Below are positions 42,549 through 52,606 of a stretch of 64,000 bases of DNA, piece by piece. Location: assembly GCF_000350225.1 (NCBI RefSeq), contig NW_005179051.1, positions 112,732-176,731 of the forward strand, in the 5' to 3' direction. Positions within the stretch are counted from its first letter, which is position 1, and the number at the start of each line of letters is the position of its first letter. Position numbers and translations under genes: made by a program. The DNA is from Chondrus crispus. Its lineage: Eukaryota > Rhodophyta > Florideophyceae > Gigartinales > Gigartinaceae. Under the pieces are notes generated by a model. That model saw only the letters and a program-made list of their open reading frames with translations, was not told where the DNA came from and did no database searches.

Positions 42549-42552
42549 AACC
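42541..42552 (-). other. Primer binding site of element A, containing the gag start codon
   Basis: Directly after the LTR's CA end the minus strand reads GGTTATGGACCC. It matches the complement of the initiator tRNA-Met anticodon arm at 11 of 12 positions. The ATG within it starts gag. Confidence 0.85.
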
Positions 42553-42701
42553 TGTGATGCAAGATCGATGGCTCGGTTTACTGTGATCGCGTCTCTATCT
42601 ACCTTATGTAGGGATGGTAGCGATCCGTAGGCCGGCAGCGATCGTGGTGAGTTGATCGCTGTTGTACGTGTGATACGTGTGTGTATATGGCTCTCATGAC
42701 A
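42553..42701 (-). repeat. 5' LTR of element A, 149 bp
   Basis: One of the shortest LTRs in the window. Matches the 3' LTR with two substitutions and lacks the 53-bp segment. Followed by ctaac (42702-42706). Confidence 0.92.
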
Positions 42702-43318
42702 CTAACGTTCTTTACAACCACATTTTCGAAATTTACTTTTTGACATTTTAATCAATACGTACCAACCCGACTTTCTTCTTTTAGAACAGCTGCACCTTCC
42801 AGATATGGAAGGTCCTCTCAGATAAAAATATAAAACTGGAAGGTAGTTCTAACATCTCTATCAGCTCTAGCCTTCTTTCAAAACAAGATATATACTTCTC
42901 TTGCCCGCCACTTTTATACCGTTCCGTATGTCTCTCAAGAACAGTGAATGAAAAACGTGCACCATGATGATCTGCGGCGTGATTCTTCTTCCTTTTCGCA
43001 CATGCAACCCGTAGCGGCACGATTAGTGTCAATCAGAAAAGGGGTGTATTTGTCCCAGCGGAAGATGAGTAAGAAGAAGAAATAATGCAATTGAAGCAGT
43101 CCTTTTGACTTGTAGACGAAAGACCATAAAAAACTAGTCAAGAATTTACTGCAAGCCTTCACATGTGCCCTGCAAAAGGGCACTCTGTAGGGCCGATATA
43201 CAGCTCTCTTTCTTTCAGCTGGCTGCTTGTGCATATATAGTACAGTAGAAGAAACTCTATTTGACTTGCCCTTCTCTACTTGCTTACATCTTCACTGGGC
43301 TGCTTCCATTTGTGACAT

Positions 43319-44989
43319 TCAATAAGCGGAAAGGACATTGTGACGCCCGAACAGACTTCCGGCAACCTCTAAAGGCACAAAACTTGCGGAACGCCCCTAA
43401 GTGTGAATAGCTGCATTTCGCAAATTTCCCATTTCCCAAAATCATATGAATAAAATATTTATAAGGCAAACTGAAACAATCGGCATTGGAGAGGATTGAC
43501 CAAAACATTCCGCCACTGACAAACGCTCCAAAGGACTGATACTACAATCCGAACCCTTCGATGACGTGATCCGTCGGTCAGGCTACAGAAGACGTACTGC
43601 TCGGCCAGTGAAACAAGACCATCAGGTCAGTTGTAATCTTTAGAATGACCGAAGCCAGGCGTGAAGTACTGTCCCTTACAGTTACGGTGCCACGCTTTCG
43701 AGTTGTAGTTGCGACAGTTGTAAGCAAACTATTTCTGGCAAACTATTTCCGGCATACCAAAAGGATTTGGAAACACTTGGCAGGGCCTAAGCTGCGGCGC
43801 GTACTGTACATGTACAAAAGGAACGAGTACTGAGCACCGTGCCAGTATGAATTGACTGGCGCAATTCAGATCCGCTCAACATAACCGCTGCCGCTACAGT
43901 GGGAATATCTCGAAACAAATGCTACGAAAACAAGGAAGCAACACATGCGAGTGTGGACACTGTGCGTGTTACGCTTCATCATAGAACGTCTTGTCGTCGC
44001 GCACAATTCCAAACCGCCCATACTGATTTAGTCATTGCTACTGTAAGGTTCTGCCAAGAATGCCTCCTCTTCCGTTCTCCATGTTATCAGCGAATGTTTA
44101 CGACAACAGGGCTCAGCACATATTGTACCGTCGATAGTAGTTGATGTCATTGTGAAGATTGGCTTTTGTTGGACCCACAGATACAAAGTGATACGTTCTC
44201 TCTTTATGTAGTGCACTCTCCTGGTACTAGGACACGAAGACACTACGAATGGTCCGCAAATGACTTGACGTGCGGTGAACGACTTGCTGATCAGCCTTTA
44301 AAAGGCAAGCGCAGGATATGGGTATTGTAAGATTTAAAGACGCGGGTAAGCGGGTCGACAACAACCTGGTCAGTCCACCTATTATGAACCAGGATTAGAA
44401 TATAGTGCATGCTACTCTGCGACGCTCTTGCTGGTAGAATGTCAATTATCAATTAAATTTATCGCGGTGGGAACTGTTACAATTGTTCCGCGCCGATGAG
44501 CTCTGTGATATGGGGGTTTTCGGCGAAGGAAACATTGCGGGAAACGAGGCTCCACACGTGACTAAAACAGTGCAAGGCAGGGAACAGAACACTTGGTCGT
44601 TGGCATAGAAGGGTTGTGGGCGTCGCGGAGCGGATCCAGGCCACAAGGATGTCATGGGTAACGGATCAGAGATTGGCGTGGGTTGTATGAGCGTTCAACT
44701 GTTAATGCGGTCGTTTATGAAAAGGCAAGAAAACGATGCTGGGAACATATGTACAGATCTGCCCGCGGGGTGGTCGTGTACATATACTGGTTGACATAAA
44801 GAGGTCGCCCACATATCGAACACGGTTTCCCCCGTGTTGGAAATACGGTTACAATAGTGTACGGTTTTCTAAAAAAATTTCGGCAACCGTGGAAACGGTT
44901 AGCTGGCGAGATGCAAAATAGACAACCGTGGATATCAAGGTTTTATCAACACGAATAGCGTTGATTTTGGGATTAGTTTGGACCATAAA
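43319..44989. other. No gene recognised
   Basis: Starts where duplicon similarity ends. Short frames only (for example 43645-43833 and 43899-44144). No clear repeat or regulatory pattern. Confidence 0.4.
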
Positions 44990-45601
44990 ATGCAGATAGA
45001 TGCACCACAACTATCCTTCTAAGAAATAGAGGTTCTGCGGGGAAGAAGTTTAAAACACAATTCCGTCTCGTCAACATTATATTTTTGATTGTTCATACTC
45101 GCGAAGCGTTTCCCGCAAGGCTACAATATCAGCAGCAACTCCAGACACATCAACACTTCCGTATTCTCCATCGAGGGCTACCGACCGCAACAACTGGCGC
45201 TTTACGGATTTATCCGTCCATCCCCGAGAAAATGTAAATGTTTGAAGCGTATATGCTTCGTCAACAGAAATGTTTTGCTTGAGAAGTTCCTCTTTCAAGC
45301 ATAATGCTTTGGTTGAAATTATGGCATGAGTGACATGCATCTTAGCAGCGCGAGCGAGGGATGTGGAGTGCATAATTTGTGTTTCTAGCTGGGGAAATTG
45401 CGCAGACCTCATCGTCTTGGCATGCATCGACATGTTCGCTGTCTGCGCTTTCTTCAAAATTGCGTCAATGCTTGAAGATATGTTGGTTACAGTTCGCCGT
45501 GACACATAATAATTTTTCATGATACGCTCAGCTGAATGACCGAGTTTTAGCAAACGTCCCGTTTCAATTTTCTCACTTAAAAGTGAGTCGTGTGCAGGCA
45601 T
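44990..45601 (-). pseudogene. Tigger/pogo-like transposase, truncated
   Basis: A 174-codon frame from 45601 has a basic helix-turn-helix near residues 24-45 (Ser-Ala-Glu-Arg-Ile-Met-Lys-Asn-Tyr-Tyr-Val-Ser-Arg-Arg-Thr-Val). It then has a CENP-B-type second domain with Thr-Phe-Ser-Arg-Gly-Trp-Thr-Asp-Lys at 126-134 and a Gly-Ser-Val-Asp linker. It stops one residue before the DDE domain. In the next frame Tyr-Asn-Val-Asp-Glu-Thr-Glu-Leu continues with Phe-Lys-Leu-Leu-Pro-Arg-Arg-Thr, the first catalytic block, and is then lost. A one-base shift at the AAAAATATAA stretch explains the break. Confidence 0.75.
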
Positions 45602-45970
45602 GTTTTGGGGGTTGGCGCTCTGAAACTTGAACGTTACTGATAGGCGATATTGAGGTTGATAAGGGATTAAGTGGTGATGGGTCGAAATGTCACAAAGGGA
45701 GGAGCCTGTCGAGAATGCAAGAAAGCAGAGCAGGAAAGGTCAAAGGGAGTTCCTGCTGCAAACGCACCGTGAGCAAGATGGAAGAAAGAGGCGTGCATTA
45801 TACCAGCCCTCAGAATGACCCTCTTCTTCAGAGCACATGTAAAGACTGACCGCAAGATTGTTGACGCGTTTTTTGTCATCCATTCCCTACAAATTGAAAC
45901 GACAAACTCCTCAACTTTGGCACTTCTTCTTCGTCTACTGCCGTGAGATACGCATTCTTTTGTAATTGGC

Positions 45971-46600
45971 ACTACCCATGTCCCCCTTTTGCGGTTTTCT
46001 TGTGCGCACGGAGAAAGGAATATCAGGGGGGGATTGTTGCAACTTTCCCCTGTAGAATCTCTAATCGATTGTAGTCTTCTTGGGTTCGATTGATAATAGA
46101 ACCTTTCTTGATGTCCAGACCGCGCGTTATTTCAGGGCAACTGCCCGGAGTAATCGCCAGCGGACGGTACTCACGTCGCTGTTATTTCAGGACGACGGTC
46201 CGTCCGGGGTAATCAGCCGAGTGAGTCTGCACACGCGCAAGTCTGACCGCGGAGAACCCGTGGGTCAGCAAATGGGCGAGTGGATTCCAAGACAGCAGTC
46301 TTGGTTGCAGATGCGTTGTGCGAAATGCGTCCTCTCGGATAGTTGACAGTTGTTGTAAATCTTAAGCTTAACTTTTTCTCAAGACGATGAAGACAAAGTA
46401 CAATCAACTCACTATTATATTCTACTGCGCAATGTGTTACGAGTCCATCCAGCATATAACCCATAACCCAGATACGTCAGTACAGTACCTAGACCCCAAG
46501 TACACATCCCTTTATATCTCGCCAGCAAGGTACTGTCCGATGTCCTTAACAGAACACGATCCTTCGTCATCTGCCCTCCCCAGATTCACCACAGGGATAT
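45971..46600. other. Extra 630 bp in duplicon 2
   Basis: Absent at the matching position of duplicons 1 and 3. Contains no recognisable gene. I found no clear terminal repeats or target duplication. Confidence 0.55.
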
Positions 46601-46898
46601 CATACTACAGACCACACTGATGAATGTTCTTTATTTTCCGATTTCAAGTGATAGATTTGAAGGTGCGGTATAAAAGTGAGAACTGTTCGCTCTAGAGAGG
46701 CATAGCGTACTTCCCATGAAGCGGCAATGTTAGAACGTTTTCCTGTTTATATTTCATTGGAGAGGACTTTCAATTTGTAGAAAATATAGCTGCCCTCCCC
46801 TCCACCTTCCCAAGAAAAAAAGGTGTGTCGATGGTTAAAATATCAAAAAATTAATTTCGAAAATGCGCCTGTAAAGGGCGTTAGAATCCCTGTCGCAA

Positions 46899-48614
46899 TT
46901 AGTTGGTGAAGAAGGGATTGTCGGGCATGTCAGAGGGCGATATGTTGGTGTTCCTGAGCAAGAGAGCCTTCATGGTGTCCTCTCCATCCAGGGCAGCTTG
47001 GAGCCTGGGGATGCTAGCGAGAACGCGTGGATCATATTGGAAGGTGTTCACGTAGAAGAAGCGGTCGCCATCCCTGAAGCGGCCGAACTCCTCCTCCCAG
47101 ATGGCGAGCATCGTGGCGCCCATGGAGCTGCCAGGGGCATGGTCCTCGGCCATGAGGCCGATCCAGGCCTCGATACTGTCGACGTCACCGTAGACGCTCT
47201 GGAGCCTGCTCTGGACGTTGGGGTCACTGGAGATGTCCGAGAAGCTCCTGACGATGGCTTCCCTTCCGCGACGGAAGCGACGGCGGATGTCGGTGTACAA
47301 CATGACGCCATGGTCGCGACTGCGCTGGAGGTTGAGGGCGATGAGGTCGAGGCCGATGACTTCTTCGACGTTGCTGAAGAGGAAGTTGCGAAGGGCGTCA
47401 ACAACCATGAGATCGATCTTCTGGGCACCGGTGTTCAGGACACCGCGGAGGATCGGTTCAATGCCCTCGGCTATGATCGGGCCCACGCCGGCGAAGAAGG
47501 TCATGGTGAGGTCGAGCGGACTCATAGGAGTCAAGCCTGGTCCGAGGCGAGTGATCTCGTTGTTGACAAGTGTATGGCCGACGCGGAAGGAGGCGGTGGT
47601 GAAGAGGATACTGGCAGTGGGGTCAGTAGTGCGGATGAAGCCTCTGTAAGGGGGAAGAGTGCGTCCGGTGATGGCGGGGTACCACTCGTCGAAGACGATC
47701 CTCTGGAACTGGGCGATGTTCACCTGGCGGGAGTTGTTGAAGATTTCCTCGTCTTCCATTTCCGGGAAGGTGGCCTTGATCTCGCGAGCGATGTCATTGT
47801 GCTCACGGAGGAAGACGGTGTGAAGAGTGGTGAGGACGGGGTGCTCGTTGGAGCGGGCGTCACCGGCGACAAAGAAGTTGGAAGAGGGGGTGGGCTCGTT
47901 GGACAGGCCCAGGGTGTTGAGCGGGAGGAGGTCGTTGGCGCTGGTCTTGAGCTCGCCGTCGACGAAGGAGCGCAGAGCATCGGAGCGAGCCTTACTGGGC
48001 CCGTAGACGGAGTCCAGATCCATGGCGGAGGTGAGGATGTTGATGGCGCGCTCGACGCTGGGGCGCGTGCGGAGCTCCTCGCGCTCAGAGCGGAAGAACA
48101 TGAGCTGAGAGCCAGATATATTGGCCATGATGGGGTCGTCGGCGGGGATGTCGATGAACGCGGGCTCGGCGGTGGTGCCCTCGGCGCCGTTGTTGGTCGG
48201 GGTGGAGGCACAGGTGTGGTCAATGAGCTGGCCGAAGAAGGTGACGAGCTCATTCAGGCCGCGCGGCTCACGGATGTCCATGGTCTGCATGGTGAGGCCG
48301 TTGGAGATGAACCTGGGGGACGGGAGTTCGTCCGAAAAGAGGAGCTCAGGCGGGCTCTGGAGAAAGTAGGAGAACTGGGGCAGGCCTGCGGAGCCCTCGG
48401 CACGGTTCAGCTCGGTGGCATCGTTGGTGCAGGTGCCGTCGAAGGTACGGAAGCGGGGGTCACACTGAGTCTTGGTGCGGCGTTCGAAGATTTCGCTATC
48501 GGGGGCGACGCCGTCGAAGGCTTCGCTGTCGGTCGGGCCGTTGCCACTGGTAGGCTGGGCCACGATGGAGCCCAGCAGGCAGACAAGGGCAAAAGCGACG
48601 ATGGCTTTGTTCAT
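46899..48614 (-). CDS. Secreted animal-type haem peroxidase (gene 2)
   Basis: 571 residues, identical by eye to gene 3 except Ile/Val at residue 17 of the signal peptide, and about 95 % like gene 1, with most differences in the first 75 residues. All family motifs are conserved: entry motif with Cys51 and Cys62, Asp132-His133, the Thr195-to-Asp201 loop, Arg254/Glu257 and His347. It has the same signal peptide and length. The near identity of genes 2 and 3, including flanks, points to recent duplication or gene conversion. The promoter is conserved (cttaaaag box, GC-rich block). Confidence 0.93.
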   Translation of the reverse strand: MNKAIVAFALVCLLGSIVAQPTSGNGPTDSEAFDGVAPDSEIFERRTKTQCDPRFRTFDGTCTNDATELNRAEGSAGLPQFSYFLQSPPELLFSDELPSPRFISNGLTMQTMDIREPRGLNELVTFFGQLIDHTCASTPTNNGAEGTTAEPAFIDIPADDPIMANISGSQLMFFRSEREELRTRPSVERAINILTSAMDLDSVYGPSKARSDALRSFVDGELKTSANDLLPLNTLGLSNEPTPSSNFFVAGDARSNEHPVLTTLHTVFLREHNDIAREIKATFPEMEDEEIFNNSRQVNIAQFQRIVFDEWYPAITGRTLPPYRGFIRTTDPTASILFTTASFRVGHTLVNNEITRLGPGLTPMSPLDLTMTFFAGVGPIIAEGIEPILRGVLNTGAQKIDLMVVDALRNFLFSNVEEVIGLDLIALNLQRSRDHGVMLYTDIRRRFRRGREAIVRSFSDISSDPNVQSRLQSVYGDVDSIEAWIGLMAEDHAPGSSMGATMLAIWEEEFGRFRDGDRFFYVNTFQYDPRVLASIPRLQAALDGEDTMKALLLRNTNISPSDMPDNPFFTN

Positions 48615-48697
48615 GGTGAGGGAGATGTGACTGCCGGACTGAAGCTACTGAGTTGGCGGGGAGGTGGAGAGACGAAAGGGACGGGCGGCGGGGGCGG

Positions 48698-48706
48698 CTT
48701 TTAAGT
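48698..48706 (-). promoter_or_regulatory. TATA-like box of peroxidase gene 2
   Basis: acttaaaag on the minus strand at the same distance from the start as in genes 1 and 3. Confidence 0.5.
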
Positions 48707-49489
48707 TGTTCGCAGAGAGGAAGGGAGGTCATGAGGAAGTTAGCTTTGCCATTTCTGCAGACGCAGCTGGATGATGGCAACACACGGCAACGCGGTTAAA
48801 TTTTGCCAGCGGGCGGACAACGAACCCGGGCACCCTCCCCTGTCGTAAAACTGTGCTTGTGTAGCAGGGGTAATGTCGACGTGTGCCTCCGTCACCTGAA
48901 GCGGTTGATGTGGGATGTGTGTGTGTGTGTGGGTTGAGGCGGGCAGCGAGGCAGCGGGAGCTGTGCGTGAGATTAGTCATGCTAGCTTCCGTCATTCAAT
49001 GGAATGGTGGGAAGCGTTGCCCTTCCGCGCCTGGCATACAAGTTTGACAACTGAGACGGCAAAGCACGTCGCGCGCGCACCAATGGCCGTTTTCCAACGC
49101 CAGGGAATGGCTCCAGCGCACTCGCTCCACGCGCGCATGTGCGCCGCTCCCTTGCCAGCGACTACGGAGAAATGTTCACATCGAAGTGATGTTCAATATC
49201 GGTATACAGTACTCCTGATAGAAGGGGTGAGGGGAGTCAATGCGAGAGGGCGGCACTGGTTGTATAGTTGTTCGAACGGGCGGTCGGCGAGAATGATATC
49301 GTCGCTGCCATGGTCCTACCCTGTTCTCCCCCGATGAAGGGTGTGGAGAGAATCAACACGAACGAAGAAAGGGCCATGTAGTCGTTCCAGCGGGCGCGAT
49401 CCGCGAGAATAATGACGTCGAAGCGATAGTCCCGTTGCTTCCTCCCTGGTGAACTGCGCGGAGGGCGTCGAGACGAGTGTACTGTGAGC

Positions 49490-51735
49490 TGTGACGTGCG
49501 CCGCGCGGACAGTTCTTCCATCTTGCTGGCGAGCCGACGCGCCGCAGTGTCACGCAGGTTGTCAGAAGAGGTGTTACTGTGTAACGGTTTCGACTGGTAT
49601 GCAGATTACCTGTGGGCAATCGAATTACCTCTACCAGCGACCTGATGTCGCTTCAATGAAAGCGGAACATAACCAGTAGGGCCTCTTCGAAGTATAACGG
49701 AAAGCGGTGGTCACCAAACAGTATTACAACAATTCGCAACGCCCTGATGAGCGGCTGTATACGCTCATCATGATGCGCATGCAGCATCAATGTCACTGCA
49801 CAGCTAAATGCTACTTGTTAGCCGACGTAGAAGCAGGATCATCTCCGCGGTTCTTGATATTCATCAAGAATACGGACAAGAGACCTGTCTCGCGACTACT
49901 GCGCTCCGAAATGATATGCGGCTTGCGGTTGCGATGAAGTCCAAGTGCCAACGCTTTGTATTTGGTACGGTACAGAAAGGGTGAGAAAGAAAGCTACGAG
50001 TAATAATCGCAGTTGTGCTGAGACTATTTTGCGGAAGCCTGTTTCAGGAAGTTATATTTCCTGAATTTCAGGATTCGCATTCTTTACTTTTGAAGAACTG
50101 CATGCGTAAACTTAAATATGTCTGCAATGAATATGATCATCCGATCCCTCGGCCTACTGTCCAGGCAAATCGTCTTCTCTTTAGTGTCTATCGGCCGATT
50201 GTTCTTTCAACTTATTTTTTCTTGATTTGTGCCTTCTCGACAAGAAGGAAGAATACCCCGCCACCGCTGCACTTCTGCCGTTGACCAAAGAGAAGTTTGT
50301 GCGAATTTCATGCTCTTCCTTGTTGCTTCTAGATATGTCTGGAAAAGAAGCTTTTCAAACCATCTTACCGCATGAAAAACAACATTGAAACGAAAAACGG
50401 CAGTTTAGCAAGGGAAATACATACTTAATCTTTATTACATTTTTGTTTTTTCATCGTGTCCAACGCTCTGCTATCCCAGTGTTCTGCAAGATGTTGTTGC
50501 CGAAACAAGCACGTTAAAGAAATGGTGTCCAAGATAGCCTTTCAAAGAATCAATTTAATTTATACATTTTTGCAAAAAAAGTGTAGGAGAGACTCAAGAC
50601 CTTAGTCGTGTTTACTGAGGGAAGGAGCGATGGCGGTGTTGAGTACCGTGGGGGAGTTATGTACACGTGTAACATACGACAAAAAGAGCTGTCGTCATAC
50701 AAGTCCTGGTCGGATAGACATTAGCTGTGTGCGTTACGTACTGCACTGTAATATTTACAGTTATGTACCCAAGGGTACTGAATTGTGTACAATACCCTTG
50801 AAGGGTACATCCATGCGTGTGTCTCATGTTGTGCTGTACTGGTGGATGATCAGTTCTTTTTTTCGCTTTTTGAACCTCGTGCCTTGTTGCTGGATTGCGT
50901 TTTTCACAACAAGGGAAAACTGACGTTTACCTCACGTTTTACCTTGTCGCTGTTATTGTTGTCCACTTTCCAGCAACTCCAACACACAGCCCCAGCAGTT
51001 CAATATAGTAAGGCAGAAAGCAGGGTAGGAATCAGGACAGGATGCAGTCTGTCCACTGCAGTGCCACGGCGCCATTACAATGTCGGACGTAACCCGGCTC
51101 AGACTTATATAAATTCCCTGTTCCAAGTGGCATCATCAGCGGGATTGTGTGTCGTCTAAATTGATACTGTACACTCCCATTCCAATTTCTTCGTATGCTG
51201 AAGATTAGTCCTTTTCTAATTGTCGCCCTATCGCATACCGCAGTCTGTGAGCCAGGGATTACATTTATCGCTTCCGTAGTCTCCGCTTCACTGCACTTCA
51301 CAATGTAAGTAGGAGATGCTCAGATCTCATTCAAATATTCACGTCCTTCATTGCTTTTTGCCACTCCTCGATAACGCTCCCGAAGATATCTTGTGAATAT
51401 CCCGTATCCGAAGCAATAGTGTATATTCATTTTCAGCCTTGATTGCTGATATCCGCAATTCGCAGCAGTTTGTAAAATTAGAACTGGTGCGAACTTCCTA
51501 TGCTGGACGAGAGTACCGAACATGCCGGATGAGAAACGATGATGGCCAGTAGAACATGGGAGAACTCTCTTTCTGCTCTAATCCTGCCAATGTAGGGAGA
51601 ACACCCACATTTCCCATACAGACACTGCAGCAGAGGCCTATTCGTCTACTTCTCTTCTTCCTATCACCTCACGGCAAAATCCTAGCTTATTCGCGGGGTG
51701 GCCACCCTCTCTGCACCGCGAGTTCCCGCAGCTAC
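49490..51735. other. Spacer between the inverted peroxidase duplicons
   Basis: 2.2 kb of single-copy, AT-rich sequence with no recognisable gene. It includes small inverted motifs around gtaccc...gggtac (50766-50810). Confidence 0.5.
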
Positions 51736-52513
51736 GAGGCTCACAGTACACTCGTCTCGACTCCCTCCGCGCGGTTCACCAGGGAGGAAGCAACGGGACT
51801 ATCGCTTCGTCATTATTCTCGCAGATCGCCCGCTGGAACGACTACATGGCCCTTTCTTCGTTCGTGTTGATTCTCTCCACACCCTTCATCGGGGGAGAAC
51901 AGGGTAGGACCATGGCAGCGACGATATCATTCTCGCCGACCGCCCGTTCGAACAACTATACAACCAGTGCCGCCCTCTCGCATTGACTCCCCTCACCCCT
52001 TCTATCAGGAGTACTGTATACCGATATTGAACATCACTTCGATGTGAACATTTCTCCGTAGTCGCTGGCAAGGGAGCGGCGCACATGCGCGCGTGGAGCG
52101 AGTGCGCTGGAGCCATTCCCTGGCGTTGGAAAACGGCCATTGGTGCGCGCGCGACGTGCTTTGCCGTCTCAGTTGTCAAACTTGTATGCCAGGCGCGGAA
52201 GGGCAACGCTTCCCACCATTCCATTGAATGACGGAAGCTAGCATGACTAATCTCACGCACAGCTCCCGCTGCCTCGCTGCCCGCCTCAACCCACACACAC
52301 ACACATCCCACATCAACCGCTTCAGGTGACGGAGGCACACGTCGACATTACCCCTGCTACACAAGCACAGTTTTACGACAGGGGAGGGTGCCCGGGTTCG
52401 TTGTCCGCCCGCTGGCAAAATTTAACCGCGTTGCCGTGTGTTGCCATCATCCAGCTGCGTCTGCAGAAATGGCAAAGCTAACTTCCTCATGACCTCCCTT
52501 CCTCTCTGCGAAC

Positions 52514-52522
52514 AACTTAAAA
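52514..52522 (+). promoter_or_regulatory. TATA-like box of peroxidase gene 3
   Basis: acttaaaag, about 90 nt before the start, conserved in all three paralogues. Confidence 0.5.
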
Positions 52523-52606
52523 GCCGCCCCCGCCGCCCGTCCCTTTCGTCTCTCCACCTCCCCGCCAACTCAGTAGCTTCAGTCCGGCAGTCACATCTCC
52601 CTCACC

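Larger units (their letters stand above)
37864..42701 (-). mobile_element. Young Ty1/copia retrotransposon A
   Basis: 4838 bp, TG...CA LTRs, perfect 5-bp target duplication ctaac, half-tRNA primer site and polypurine tract in place. The coding part is nearly intact; its main lesions are three single-base shifts in homopolymer runs. Integrase precedes reverse transcriptase, so it is copia. LTRs differ by two substitutions plus a 53-bp length difference, so it is recent. It belongs to the same family group as element B; red-algal copia lineages of the GalEa type are the probable relatives (inference). Confidence 0.95.
35160..43318 (+). repeat. Peroxidase duplicon 1, split by copia element A
   Basis: Sequence 35160-37858 plus 42707-43318 aligns with 51700-54960 and, inverted, with 45685-49485. 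Shared landmarks are the upstream catcacttcgatgtg motif (35503, 52035), the promoter region, the coding sequence, the 3' flank gattctaacg and a common right end near tttgtgacatt. Without the 4.84-kb insertion it is about 3.3 kb, the same as duplicon 3. It is the most diverged copy. Confidence 0.8.
45685..49485 (-). repeat. Peroxidase duplicon 2 (inverted partner of duplicon 3)
   Basis: Inverted copy of 51740-54960, nearly identical in the coding and promoter parts. It carries about 630 bp (45971-46600) that duplicon 3 lacks; at that point duplicon 3 has a 62-bp hairpin. Confidence 0.9.

Noticed and set aside
45077-45601. Domesticated CENP-B-like host gene
   Set aside because: The first DDE block is still readable in the next frame, which points to a recently broken transposase.
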